This document shows, one piece after another, positions 43,064 through 50,997 of a stretch of 50,997 nucleotides of DNA. Below the pieces are notes generated by a model that saw nothing but the letters and a program-made list of their open reading frames with translations, was not told where the DNA came from and did not search any database. The stretch is from NCBI GenBank assembly GCA_016190055.1, contig JACPRH010000044.1:1-50997 (forward strand), read 5' to 3'. The position numbers were made by a program, and so were the translations under genes. This DNA is from Nitrososphaerota archaeon. Its GTDB lineage: Archaea > Thermoproteota > Nitrososphaeria > Nitrososphaerales > JACPRH01. The stretch's first letter is position 1; the number at the start of each line of letters is the position of its first letter.

Positions 43064-43083
43064 GGGTAGGACATATATTATAA

Positions 43084-44253
43084 TTGTTGACAAGAAGGCG
43101 TGATTTCCTAAAATTATGTACAATGTTGGGTGTAGGAACAGTACTAAACCTCTACAACGGTGAAATCAGCCAGGTCCTTGGTCAAGCAGCCCAAAAGAAG
43201 CACGTTATCTGGCTTCAAGGCGGATCAGACTCAGGCTGCACCATTTCAATACTTCAAGCGGCTCATCCAGATCTGATAGACGCGGTCATAGACTTCAAGC
43301 TGGCCGCAGATTACTGGACAACCGTTATGACTCCAGAGGAAGATCCGCGCTACGATTTCGGGTGGTGGAGCGCAGGATACCGATCCGAAGACACATCAAA
43401 TGTTCCGTTGATTAACGCTGTTTTCGGGAACGCTCCTGTCGACGCTCTCATCGTCGAAGGAACAGTCCAGACGGGCACACCGAAAGGGGGTGCGCCAGGC
43501 GAATACTGCGTTCTAGCTGAGCATGAGGGTCGACCGGTAACAATGTGGGAGGCCGCTCAGAAACTGTACCAGAAAGCAGCTTACACTGTTGCGTATGGTC
43601 AATGCTCCGCCTTTGGTAATATCCCATCCGCAAAAGGTAATCTCACGGGATCGATGTCGCTAGTTAACTCGCTGAAGACAGCGAACGTGTATGACTCTAA
43701 GAAACCGGTCATCAGCATCGCAGGTTGCCCCGGCCACCCGGACTGGATGCTTCTAACGCTCGCCTCGGTGCTGCAGGGCTTCAACCCAGATCTCGACGAA
43801 CTGGGTCGCCCAAGAGCTTTCTTCAACCAGTTTATCCATGATGGATGTCCGAGACGCGGATATTACGACAAAGGCGAGTTCGCTGTAAACTACGACGATC
43901 CCCAATGCCTCTGGAAGCTCGGTTGCCGAGGTCCTATTACTGTCTCGCACTGCGCCATAACACGTTGGAATAATGGGGTAGGGTTCTGCACCCAGCAGGG
44001 GCCTATGTGCTGGGGATGCATGCATCCCAACTTCCCAGATTCACCTGCTGGAGGAGACCCGACACAACCAGTACCAGGCTCCTTCTTCAACGAGATTGAA
44101 GCAGCTCCTTCGCTCCTAGGAATAAACGTGAACACCGCTGCCCTAGCGTTGGCTGGTGGCGCCGCTATCGGTATCGCTGCACATGCCGTGAGGCGAAAAG
44201 GAGGTCGACCTCCGCCTGAGGAGCATGATGTGGTGGAGGTTGAGCGCGAATGA
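43084..44253 (+). CDS. hyaA: [NiFe]-hydrogenase small subunit, Tat-exported, Asp-substituted proximal cluster
   Basis: The 389-residue electron-transfer subunit has a Tat signal TRRRDFLKLC at the N-terminus and a C-terminal membrane helix (ALALAGGAAIGIAAHAV), so it works outside the membrane. The proximal cluster region reads GGSDSGCTIS, with D49 and C52 where CxGC is usual, then GQCSAFG and GCPGHPDW. Distal and medial ligands lie in HDGCPRRGYY, CLWKLGCRGP, HCAITRWN and CWGCMHPNF. Three-Cys-one-Asp proximal clusters are known from Ralstonia group 1h enzyme. The start is TTG 43084 or 43087. Confidence 0.92.
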   Translation: MLTRRRDFLKLCTMLGVGTVLNLYNGEISQVLGQAAQKKHVIWLQGGSDSGCTISILQAAHPDLIDAVIDFKLAADYWTTVMTPEEDPRYDFGWWSAGYRSEDTSNVPLINAVFGNAPVDALIVEGTVQTGTPKGGAPGEYCVLAEHEGRPVTMWEAAQKLYQKAAYTVAYGQCSAFGNIPSAKGNLTGSMSLVNSLKTANVYDSKKPVISIAGCPGHPDWMLLTLASVLQGFNPDLDELGRPRAFFNQFIHDGCPRRGYYDKGEFAVNYDDPQCLWKLGCRGPITVSHCAITRWNNGVGFCTQQGPMCWGCMHPNFPDSPAGGDPTQPVPGSFFNEIEAAPSLLGINVNTAALALAGGAAIGIAAHAVRRKGGRPPPEEHDVVEVERE

Positions 44254-45872
44254 GCGCCAAAATCGTAATCGATCCGGTTACGCGTATCGAGGGGCACATG
44301 AAGATTGAGCTTGAAGTCGAAGGTAACAGCGTAAAAACCGCGAAGAACACCGCTACAATGTACCGTGGCTTCGAGAACATTGTTCAAGGAAGGGATCCTC
44401 GTGACTGCGCCCCTATTCTCTCAGCCATCTGCGGAGTCTGCCATACTGATCATCATCTAAACTCGGTGCGCGCAGTGGAGAACGCGTCTGGTGCATTACA
44501 GTATATTGATGGGTACGTTAATGATAAAACGGATCTTCCTCTGAACGCGGCTCTGAACCGGAACATCGTACAGGCTGCGAACACGCTTTACTCGCACGCC
44601 GCTCACATTTTTGTTCTAGCTGGGCCCGACTTCAAGCTGTATGGTTTGCTTGATGCTCTGAGCAAGTCACTGGTCGTAAACAACTATGCTGATCTTCTGA
44701 AGCGAGTAATTATTCCAGCTCAGCAGTTTATGCATCAGACCATCACTCTTCTAGGCGGCAAGACCCCCCATCAGAGAGGAGCTATCCCTGGAGGAACCCC
44801 AGTTAGACCGGATATAGCCGTAATAGCTAGGACACTGGAGCGTTTTCGTGAGCTAAGAAAAATTACTGATATTGCTGCTCCTGTTATCTGGAACTTTGTC
44901 ACTTCACGGGCTCTGGTTCTAGCCAGCCTAGGCGCTGGAACCGGCAACTTCCTCTCACTAGGGATGCAGCCTGACCCAACCACCAGCAGCGGCACCTCAA
45001 AGATGCCGTACGTCTTCAGTCGCGGCGTAATCCTGAACAGCTCACCGCAGAAACTCGGAGCCATAGAACCCTTCGATCCGCGCAACATTACTGAGAATGT
45101 TGACAAATCATGGTATGATCAGGCCGGCACCCAGTCTGTGTTCGATGAGGCTCCACCGAAGCCGGACATGAGCAAGTCTGGAGCATATACTTGGGCAAAG
45201 TCACCGCTATATAAAGGACAGTCGTGCGAAGTTGGGCCGCTGTCAAGAGTTCTAGCTGCAGGTATCTATCAGAAGCTAGGTGAGGTCATACACGGCATTG
45301 TTCCTGAAGTACCCGGTTTGCCGTTAAATCCTATGGGCTCCGTCTTCGACAGAACCGTTGCTCGAGCGCTTGAGCTGGTGGCGCTAACCGGGTCAGACAA
45401 TACAACTAAGAATCTGGAGGTGTTAGGTACGCCTCTCAACCTCTCACTTGTAGATGTGTTGACTGCACTTGGCCTTAAAACTGAAAAGTACAATGGGTTA
45501 GCTGAGAAGTGGATTCTGAGCCTAGATCCGGGAGCGCCTGCGTACGCAAAGATCAATGTTCCTTCCGACGGTGAGGGCGTCGGGCTGTGGGAGGCTCCTA
45601 GAGGCTCTCTGTTCCACTGGATCCGCATTAAAGGCGCGAAAACAGACAATTATCAGGTCGTTGCACCTACAACCTGGAACGTTCATCCTGACGGGCCTCT
45701 TGAGAAGGCGCTTGTAGGTACTCCTATCGACAAGGACGCTAAGGATCCTGCTCTAGGAAACATGTATCTCAGAAAAGTCGCGTGGGTGGTGAGATCCTTC
45801 GACCTCTGCCTAGCATGCACGGTTCACGCGATAGATGCGAATGGAAGCGAGGCTGTCTTGGAGTTCCCTTAA
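44250..45872 (+). CDS. hyaB: [NiFe]-hydrogenase large subunit
   Basis: This 540-residue catalytic subunit oxidises H2 at the Ni-Fe(CN)2CO site. The N-terminal Ni ligands are C61 and C64 in LSAICGVCHTDHH and the C-terminal pair C520 and C523 in FDLCLACTVH. RIEGH carries the usual proton-transfer Glu. It ends with a 14-residue peptide after H526, for cleavage by the protease at 42.5 kb. Two departures from the common motifs: Ala59 where Arg is typical (RICGVC), and Leu for Pro in DPCLAC. It overlaps the small subunit gene by ATGA. Confidence 0.95.
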   Translation: MSAKIVIDPVTRIEGHMKIELEVEGNSVKTAKNTATMYRGFENIVQGRDPRDCAPILSAICGVCHTDHHLNSVRAVENASGALQYIDGYVNDKTDLPLNAALNRNIVQAANTLYSHAAHIFVLAGPDFKLYGLLDALSKSLVVNNYADLLKRVIIPAQQFMHQTITLLGGKTPHQRGAIPGGTPVRPDIAVIARTLERFRELRKITDIAAPVIWNFVTSRALVLASLGAGTGNFLSLGMQPDPTTSSGTSKMPYVFSRGVILNSSPQKLGAIEPFDPRNITENVDKSWYDQAGTQSVFDEAPPKPDMSKSGAYTWAKSPLYKGQSCEVGPLSRVLAAGIYQKLGEVIHGIVPEVPGLPLNPMGSVFDRTVARALELVALTGSDNTTKNLEVLGTPLNLSLVDVLTALGLKTEKYNGLAEKWILSLDPGAPAYAKINVPSDGEGVGLWEAPRGSLFHWIRIKGAKTDNYQVVAPTTWNVHPDGPLEKALVGTPIDKDAKDPALGNMYLRKVAWVVRSFDLCLACTVHAIDANGSEAVLEFP

Positions 45873-45891
45873 CAGTGGAGGACTCGTCAAA

Positions 45892-46614
45892 ATGAGTAAA
45901 CGAAGAAGAGTAGTGCGCGCGAAAAGAACCACTGCCGCAACATCCCATGAGGATTACGTTGTAGTTGAAAGGCACCCTCCGTTCTTCAGGTTCTGGCACT
46001 GGACAACCTTCATCATAGGCATCTTCATCATTCTTACCGGCCTAGAGATCTACGCGGGCGCACCTTACTGGAATATCTTAGGCAGCTACCATGATGCTAG
46101 AGCGCTGCATCTTCTCTTATCGCTCTTCATCGGCTTCTGGGCTCTTCCAGTCCTACTGTACTACTTGGCCGCCATCGGGGATCTTCGAAACATTCTCCTC
46201 GGAAGAGGTGATATGAAGTGGCAGATGGATAATGTGAAGAATTTCGTCGGTCGCAGCCCAACTTATCCTGAACACTCCACCTACGATGTGCACGCTCATA
46301 GATGGTATCGGAAGTATAATCCTGGGCAGAAAATACTCTTCCTAGGCGACATTATCGCGCTGATAGTGGTTGGTCTAACCGGGCTCGCGATGTATTCGCC
46401 CACCGCCTTTGCACCGGTAATAACCATCTTCGACTGGCTCACGCTTGGCGGCATGGCTGGAGTAAGAGCGATCCACTACCTGCTGCTCTACTACTTCGTA
46501 GTCACAACTATTGTTCACGCGTATCTAGGAATGGTTCCGGCTAACTGGCCAGTTCTGAAATCGATGGTCAGAGGAAAAGCTCGGTTCAGGGTTCACCGCA
46601 GTCGAAGTAAGTAG
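45892..46614 (+). CDS. hyaC: Hydrogenase cytochrome b subunit (HyaC-like)
   Basis: The 240-residue membrane protein has four to five hydrophobic helices and haem histidines in FRFWHWTTFIIG, RALHLLLSLF and IHYLLLYYFVVTTIVHAYLG. It takes electrons from the small subunit to the quinone pool. ATG 45892 follows the large subunit stop by 19 nt; an upstream frame to 45835 lies inside that gene and is rejected. The start is rich in Arg/Lys, consistent with the N-terminus on the cytoplasmic side. Confidence 0.9.
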   Translation: MSKRRRVVRAKRTTAATSHEDYVVVERHPPFFRFWHWTTFIIGIFIILTGLEIYAGAPYWNILGSYHDARALHLLLSLFIGFWALPVLLYYLAAIGDLRNILLGRGDMKWQMDNVKNFVGRSPTYPEHSTYDVHAHRWYRKYNPGQKILFLGDIIALIVVGLTGLAMYSPTAFAPVITIFDWLTLGGMAGVRAIHYLLLYYFVVTTIVHAYLGMVPANWPVLKSMVRGKARFRVHRSRSK

Positions 46615-46627
46615 TAGTTGGATAGGT

Positions 46628-46873
46628 ATGTGTCTCGCAATTCCCGGCAGAGTCGTTGAACTGGCGCAGGATCATGCCAAAGTTGATTTCGGAGCAGGCA
46701 CATCGAGACAGGTGAACGTATCTCTAGTTGATGTCGAAGTAGGCCAATACGTGATAGTTCACGCTGGCTTCGCTATCCAAGTGCTGGATCAGGCTGATGC
46801 TGAGCGGTCGATGAATCTCTGGCAAGACATCTTGGGCTTGGAAAAGGAGAAGGAGGCAAAACAGGAAGCATGA
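46628..46873 (+). CDS. hypC: Hydrogenase maturation chaperone HypC
   Basis: The 81-residue chaperone begins MCLAIPGRVVEL with the essential Cys2 and has GAGTSRQVNVSLVDVEVGQYVIVHAGFAIQVLD. It carries the Fe(CN)2CO unit with HypD to the large subunit. The stop overlaps hypB by ATGA. Confidence 0.96.
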   Translation: MCLAIPGRVVELAQDHAKVDFGAGTSRQVNVSLVDVEVGQYVIVHAGFAIQVLDQADAERSMNLWQDILGLEKEKEAKQEA

Positions 46874-47553
46874 GTGAGCGGAGAAGGAAGATAGTTGAGG
46901 CTGAGCCGACCGAGATATACGATGTTGAGCTGGAGGAGGATCTGCTTCAGGCCAACCGCGACTTGGCTGAGGAGAACCGGCGGCTCCTAGCAAGGTGCGG
47001 TGTAGAGGCGATCGACATTATGGGCTGCATCGGCTCCGGAAAAACCACTTTAATTCATCAACTGGTCGGCCAGCTTAAAGGTAGACGGCGCATAGCGGTC
47101 TTCAAAGGCGATCTCACCACTACTATTGACACTGACATCATTGCTAGGCACGGCGTTGAGACCGTCCAGATAAACACGGGAAAGGAGTGTCACTTAGACG
47201 CCAATCTTGTTAGAAAGGCGCTTGCGAAAATCGATCTAGGCAGCATAGATCTTCTACTTATCGAGAATGTTGGTAACTTGATCTGCCCTGCGGATTTTCA
47301 GCTTGGGGCTGAGAAACGGCTGGTCGTGATCAGCGTGACTGAAGGCCCCTACATGGTGGTGAAGCATTCACGTATCTTCATGGATGCCGATACCGTTGTG
47401 ATCAACAAGCTGGATTTGGCTGAGGCGATGAAGGTTGATGCCGATCGTCTTGAAGAGGATGTTAAGCATGTGAACAGTAACGCCACGGTAGTGAAGGCCA
47501 TTTGCAGGGACGGAGTCGGGATCAACACGGTCATTGAATCACTAGGTGTCTAA
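46870..47553 (+). CDS. hypB: Hydrogenase nickel incorporation GTPase HypB
   Basis: This 227-residue GTPase inserts nickel with HypA. P-loop GCIGSGKTTLIH, metal site near GKECHLDANLVRKAL, IENVGNLICPADF, and NKLDL are present. No His-rich nickel-storage stretch and no N-terminal CxxCGC motif are seen, so it is the simple archaeal type. Confidence 0.95.
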   Translation: MSERRRKIVEAEPTEIYDVELEEDLLQANRDLAEENRRLLARCGVEAIDIMGCIGSGKTTLIHQLVGQLKGRRRIAVFKGDLTTTIDTDIIARHGVETVQINTGKECHLDANLVRKALAKIDLGSIDLLLIENVGNLICPADFQLGAEKRLVVISVTEGPYMVVKHSRIFMDADTVVINKLDLAEAMKVDADRLEEDVKHVNSNATVVKAICRDGVGINTVIESLGV

Positions 47554-47571
47554 GTAAGAGGTAGTGTAAGG

Positions 47572-47943
47572 ATGCATGAGTATGCGACGGCTCGTCTGCT
47601 TGTTGAGACTGTTCTTCGAGAGGCTGCGCGGCGAAGCACTAAATCCGTAACTGAAGTCCATCTGGTCATCGGTAATCTGACCTTTCTCTCGACTGAACAG
47701 CTGCAAAGTTCCTACGACCTTATTGCAAAAGGCACTCCTGTTGAAGGTTCACGTCTCATCGTCAAAGAGAATGAGGGTGTTGTGGAGTGCGATGGATGCG
47801 GCTACCGTGGCCCACTCAACACGTTTAGTGATGCGTCTTTTCTCTTCATCATTCCAAGCCTCTGCTGCCCTCGGTGCGGCAACACTGCGAAAATAGTTGC
47901 TGGGCGAGAATGCATGGTGACGAAAATCAGGATGGAGGTTTAG
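47572..47943 (+). CDS. hypA: Hydrogenase nickel chaperone HypA
   Basis: The 123-residue protein begins MHEYATARLLVETVL with nickel ligand His2 and has a zinc ribbon CDGCGYRG...CCPRCGN. It works with HypB. Confidence 0.96.
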   Translation: MHEYATARLLVETVLREAARRSTKSVTEVHLVIGNLTFLSTEQLQSSYDLIAKGTPVEGSRLIVKENEGVVECDGCGYRGPLNTFSDASFLFIIPSLCCPRCGNTAKIVAGRECMVTKIRMEV

Positions 47944-47948
47944 TAGAA

Positions 47949-49028
47949 GTGTTCAGGTTCAGAGATAAAGCGACAACCCAGAAAATAGTGAGCAAGCTGA
48001 AGGAAATGCGGCTAGATATCCGGGTCATGCATGTCTGTGGAACCCAGCAGGACACCATTGTGAGACATGGGCTTGACATCCTCCTGAAGGAGTGCGGCGT
48101 CGAGATGCGGCAGGGGCCAGGCTGCCCTATCTGTATCACTCCTCCTGAAGAGTTCGAAGAAGGGGTGCTACTTGCTAGGCAGGGTGCCACGGTCGCTGTT
48201 TACGGTGATGCTTTGAAGGTGCGCGGAGTAACCGGTTCTCTGGCTGATGCTCGAACTGAAGGATATGATGTGCGTATCGTGTACAGTATTGAGGACGCTG
48301 TTAAGATGGCTGAGCGGGTCAGTAACCCGGTGGTGTTTATGGCTTTAGGCTTCGAGACTACTGCACCTAGCACCGCGTCTATGTTGCTGCGAGGGTTGCC
48401 TGAGAACCTTCTGATTTTGGATTGCCACCGGTATGTTCCACCTGCGCTTCACGCGTTGCTTGAGATGGGTGAAGTGGATCTGGATGGGTTGATTGAGCCT
48501 GGGCACGTTTCCACTATAATTGGGGTGAAGCCTTATGAGGAGATTCTGAGAAGATACGGGGTTCCGCAGATAGTGGCGGGTTTTGAGCCGGTTGACATGT
48601 TGATGGCTGTCTATCTTCTTGCGCGTCAAATCCAGAGGGGTGAAGCGCGTGTTGAGAATGAGTACAGCCGCACCGTAAAGTATGACGGGAACCTGAAGGC
48701 TATTGAAATGATGGATAAGGTGTTTGAACCGGTTGACTCGTCTTGGCGCGGATTCGGAGTCATCCCGAAGTCAGGGATGGCGTTGAAGCAGGAGTTCCAA
48801 AGCCACGATGCGAGACAGGTCTACAAAGAGGAGTTAAAGGCCGCCGTTAAAGGTGAAGCTAAGCCTGCAGGGTGCAGATGCGACGAAATTCTAAGAGGAA
48901 TAATCTACCCGCAGGAATGTCCACTCTTCGGCAGAGCGTGCACACCTGAAAATCCTGTGGGTCCCTGTATGGTTTCGGCTGAAGGCTCCTGCAACATCGA
49001 ATACAAATACGGCGGACGGATACACTAG
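47949..49028 (+). CDS. hypD: Hydrogenase maturation factor HypD
   Basis: This 359-residue [4Fe-4S] protein builds the Fe(CN)2CO unit with HypC and HypE. Conserved MHVCGTQQDTIVRHG, GPGCPICITP, CDEILRG and the C-terminal cysteines (CPLFGRACTPENPVGPCMVSAEGSC) are present. GTG 47949 is chosen because GGAGGT lies about 10 nt upstream within the end of hypA; the longer frame to 47874 lies inside hypA. Confidence 0.94.
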   Translation: MFRFRDKATTQKIVSKLKEMRLDIRVMHVCGTQQDTIVRHGLDILLKECGVEMRQGPGCPICITPPEEFEEGVLLARQGATVAVYGDALKVRGVTGSLADARTEGYDVRIVYSIEDAVKMAERVSNPVVFMALGFETTAPSTASMLLRGLPENLLILDCHRYVPPALHALLEMGEVDLDGLIEPGHVSTIIGVKPYEEILRRYGVPQIVAGFEPVDMLMAVYLLARQIQRGEARVENEYSRTVKYDGNLKAIEMMDKVFEPVDSSWRGFGVIPKSGMALKQEFQSHDARQVYKEELKAAVKGEAKPAGCRCDEILRGIIYPQECPLFGRACTPENPVGPCMVSAEGSCNIEYKYGGRIH

Positions 49029-49036
49029 AACGGTAT

Positions 49037-50089
49037 TCAGCAGATTCTGGGGACTGGGTCTCCAGCGGGCGGCGGTAATATGCGTCTTCCACCTACGCCT
49101 GTCTCAAGAACAACCTCTTTGAAATCCTCAGTAACCTCCCCGATGATCTCTGCTTCTCGCCCCGCCTCGGTTTCTCGAAGCCGGTTGAGACACTCTTCAG
49201 CCTTCTCCGGTACTACGCCGATAATGATTTTCCCCTCGTTCCCGATGTCAAGCGGGTCGATGCCGAGCATTTCACAGGCTGATCTAACACCTTCATGAAT
49301 TGGGATGCACTCTTCCTGTAAGAGTATTCCGACACGTGATTTTTCGCTCCACTCGTTAATCGCGTTGGAAAGTCCTCCTCGGGTGGGATCTTTCATGCTG
49401 ACTATTCCACCGATTTCCAGAATGCTTGCTATGACTTTGTTCAGCGGCCGGACATCTGAGGTGATGTTGCTGGCGAACCCGTAGCCTTCACGGGAGGCGA
49501 GAACTGCAACACCATGATCGCCGACGGCGCCGGAGAGAATTATCTTGTCGCCCCGCCTGAGGTTACTGTCCAGTAGCCATCGGGAGTTGAGCTCGCGGTG
49601 TCGTCTGACTTCTTGCAGGTTTTGCTCAAGTAGGCTAGTTCTCCGCCCGACTCCTGAGGTGTTGACGACGAATCGCTCAATCTTCCCTCTCTCCATAACC
49701 TTCGTGTCCCCCGTAACCACAAACACCCCAGCCTCACGACAGGTGTCAGTCATACTCTGCAGGATTCTGTCCAAATCCGAGATTTCAAGGCCCTCCTCAA
49801 TGATGAAGCCTGCAGCTAACGCAAAAGGCTCTGCGCCCATCACTGCAATATCGTTAACAGTGCCTGAAATTGATAGCCTACCAATATCTCCTCCCGGGAA
49901 GAAAAGAGGCTTCACTGTGTGAGAATCCGACTTCAAAACGGTGCCGTCAACGACAGCGGCGTCATCCAGAGCCTCAAGTGGAACCTCAGCGCCGCTTCCA
50001 CCAAGATACCTGACAATATGTTGCTTCACCAAGCTCTGCATAACCAAGCCACCAGCACCGTGAGAAACCGAAATCTTACTCAAACACAA
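49037..50089 (-). CDS. hypE: Hydrogenase maturation protein HypE
   Basis: This 350-residue ATP-dependent dehydratase (PurM-like) turns the HypF-made thiocarbamate into thiocyanate. It has SHGAGGLVMQSLV, DDAAVV, SISGTVNDIAVMGAEPFALAAGFIIEEG, DPTRGGLSNAINEW and the C-terminal PRIC with the cysteine that carries the cyanide. It is convergent with hypD, 8 nt apart, and so is expressed from its own promoter. Start TTG 50089 or 50083. Confidence 0.95.
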   Translation of the reverse strand: MCLSKISVSHGAGGLVMQSLVKQHIVRYLGGSGAEVPLEALDDAAVVDGTVLKSDSHTVKPLFFPGGDIGRLSISGTVNDIAVMGAEPFALAAGFIIEEGLEISDLDRILQSMTDTCREAGVFVVTGDTKVMERGKIERFVVNTSGVGRRTSLLEQNLQEVRRHRELNSRWLLDSNLRRGDKIILSGAVGDHGVAVLASREGYGFASNITSDVRPLNKVIASILEIGGIVSMKDPTRGGLSNAINEWSEKSRVGILLQEECIPIHEGVRSACEMLGIDPLDIGNEGKIIIGVVPEKAEECLNRLRETEAGREAEIIGEVTEDFKEVVLETGVGGRRILPPPAGDPVPRIC

Positions 50090-50420
50090 TCACGAGACTA
50101 ACTGCAATTTACCAGAAGTAAAGCATAAGCCTTCTCATTTGACAATACTCAGTTGCAACAAACAACCGAATAGAGCGAATGAACGGCACTCTACGAGAGA
50201 GTTAAAGTTCAGAGATGCTGGAAAACGATGAGCACACCACTAGCAGAGGGAGCTAGAATCAATTACAATTTCATCAAGCCGCACTCAGCCTTAGACGGTC
50301 AAACCCCATCAGAGAAAGCTGGGTTAGACCGAGAGACATGGATGAGTCTGCTAAAGAAAAGCCTTGCCAAGTAAAGAACGCAATATATGTTAGAAGAATA
50401 TGAATCTCAGTTTGGCATAA
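50090..50420. other. 331-bp region holding a transposase remnant
   Basis: No intact gene. The stretch 50143-50374 retains the end of a DDE transposase (next entry). The remaining parts are AT-rich and unremarkable. Confidence 0.7.
50143..50374 (+). pseudogene. Remnant of a DDE (IS6-like) transposase C-terminus, frameshifted
   Basis: Frame A from 50143 gives ATNNRIERMNGTLRE with the likely catalytic Glu of the DDE triad. At a GAGAGA tract near 50195-50200 the reading shifts, and frame B continues RVKVQRCWKTMSTPLAEG, then NYNFIKPHSALDGQTPSEKAGL, ending at TAA 50374. This is the usual C-terminal signature of IS6-like transposases. The rest of the gene is missing. Loss of one GA unit explains the shift. 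Confidence 0.8.
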
Positions 50421-50879
50421 TTGACTAAAATATTGCGTTGGGAACTTGATAATCGGAAGCGTAGGATTCTTCTTGCAATATCTTTATTCTTCTTAGGCGT
50501 AGGTTATCTTTTAGCGTTCTTCGGAAAACGGGAATGGATCTGCATCCCCATGAATAGTATATCTGGGTATGTATGCCAAGATAATCCGCCTTTCCTGTAT
50601 GCATTCCAGAACAATATCATAGGCGCATTCATATCTGCTGTCTCGATAAGTATTCTTTACAAGCTCAAACTGGGCTTTGGAATTGGATTCACACGCGGTT
50701 TTGGCTTATTCTTACTGCTCCAAGTTGCTCTATTTGCACTATACACCGCAATTTTTTTCTCGACGTACACTTATAGCACTAGTTTATCCATAGGGGTACT
50801 ATACATCCTGTTAGCCCCAACTCTAATCTATGCGTATGTAGGCTTCAAGCTCTGGACTGTAGAACCAAGGGAGATATGA
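50421..50879 (+). CDS. Hypothetical four-helix membrane protein
   Basis: The 152-residue protein starts at TTG 50421. It is not recognised. It has four hydrophobic segments (about residues 14-34, 65-80, 90-112 and 120-143), a basic N-terminus (RWELDNRKRR) and an extracytoplasmic loop with two cysteines (WICIPMNSISGYVCQDNPP) that could form a disulfide. It lies just after the transposase remnant. Confidence 0.6.
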   Translation: MTKILRWELDNRKRRILLAISLFFLGVGYLLAFFGKREWICIPMNSISGYVCQDNPPFLYAFQNNIIGAFISAVSISILYKLKLGFGIGFTRGFGLFLLLQVALFALYTAIFFSTYTYSTSLSIGVLYILLAPTLIYAYVGFKLWTVEPREI

Positions 50880-50903
50880 CACCCCCCTTGCGCGACAATC
50901 GAA

Positions 50904-50997
50904 GTGATTCAAACAACGATAATCGCACAAGGAGAGGTGTACCTGTCCGAAGAGGACAGGCAGATATTAAGGAATGAGCCGCCATACGTCAGGAAGA
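50904..50997 (+). CDS. Possible 5' end of a gene running off the window
   Basis: An open frame continues to the window end. GTG 50904 gives MIQTTIIAQGEVYLSEEDRQ; GTG 50937 is a second option. About 31 residues are visible, too few to assign. Charged composition is plausible for a protein start. Confidence 0.3.
   Translation, partial: MIQTTIIAQGEVYLSEEDRQILRNEPPYVRK

Noticed and set aside
1-50997. CRISPR array
   Set aside because: No regularly spaced direct repeats were seen anywhere; the repeats present are codon arrays or promoter palindromes.

Overview
The window is archaeal chromosome, most likely from a TACK-lineage (Thermoproteota/Nitrososphaeria-like) organism. The evidence is an archaeal ribosomal protein and RNA polymerase complement (RpoD and RpoN, S13-S4-S11, L18e-L13-S9, S2, and L7Ae-S28e-L24e), aIF5B, archaeal GluRS, PurP-type purine synthesis, and an archaeal isoprenoid operon with mevalonate kinase, isopentenyl phosphate kinase, type 2 IDI and a prenyl synthase. 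Many genes start with TTG or GTG, and several have a TATA box about 25 nt upstream of the start, which fits leaderless mRNAs. The assignment below phylum is inference; no rRNA gene is present.

Layout. 1-148 is the tail and right end of an IS200/IS605-type TnpB element that abuts the stop codon of a cysteine desulfurase gene. 1.5-13.9 kb is a mixed accessory and housekeeping region: a membrane-anchored PLD nuclease, a DUF123 protein, a hemerythrin/SCP2-like divergent pair with shared operator-like repeats, an aldo/keto reductase, a Thr-stalk surface protein, an ABC-2 exporter, a structured ncRNA candidate, an ECF/DUF4430 uptake pair, NikR, GlmS, and an HTH/S-layer-like fusion. 14-27.4 kb holds translation and transcription genes (interrupted by one antiparallel unknown gene), tandem purP paralogues, MEMO and the isoprenoid operon. 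27.5-35.8 kb has a large secreted protein with three repeat domains, GluRS, a phosphodiesterase-like protein, and a large secreted, C-terminally anchored PQQ-dehydrogenase-like propeller. 36-40 kb is L7Ae-S28e-L24e-Ndk-aIF5B followed by convergent FolD.

40.2-50.1 kb is a complete uptake [NiFe]-hydrogenase locus: hypF, a maturation protease, a Tat-exported small subunit, the large subunit, a membrane cytochrome b, hypC, hypB, hypA, hypD, and convergent hypE. The small subunit has Asp where the first proximal-cluster cysteine normally lies, the substitution known from group 1h-type enzymes. The enzyme would oxidise H2 outside the membrane and pass electrons to the quinone pool. The window ends with a frameshifted DDE transposase remnant, a small membrane protein and a possible gene start.

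The most interesting items are the Asp-substituted hydrogenase, the surface-anchored PQQ enzyme with a lanthanide-type Asp-Tyr-Asp motif but no recognisable metal-binding Glu, the C-terminal anchor motif shared by two surface proteins, the 7.7 kb structured RNA candidate, and several near-perfect palindromes in promoter regions.
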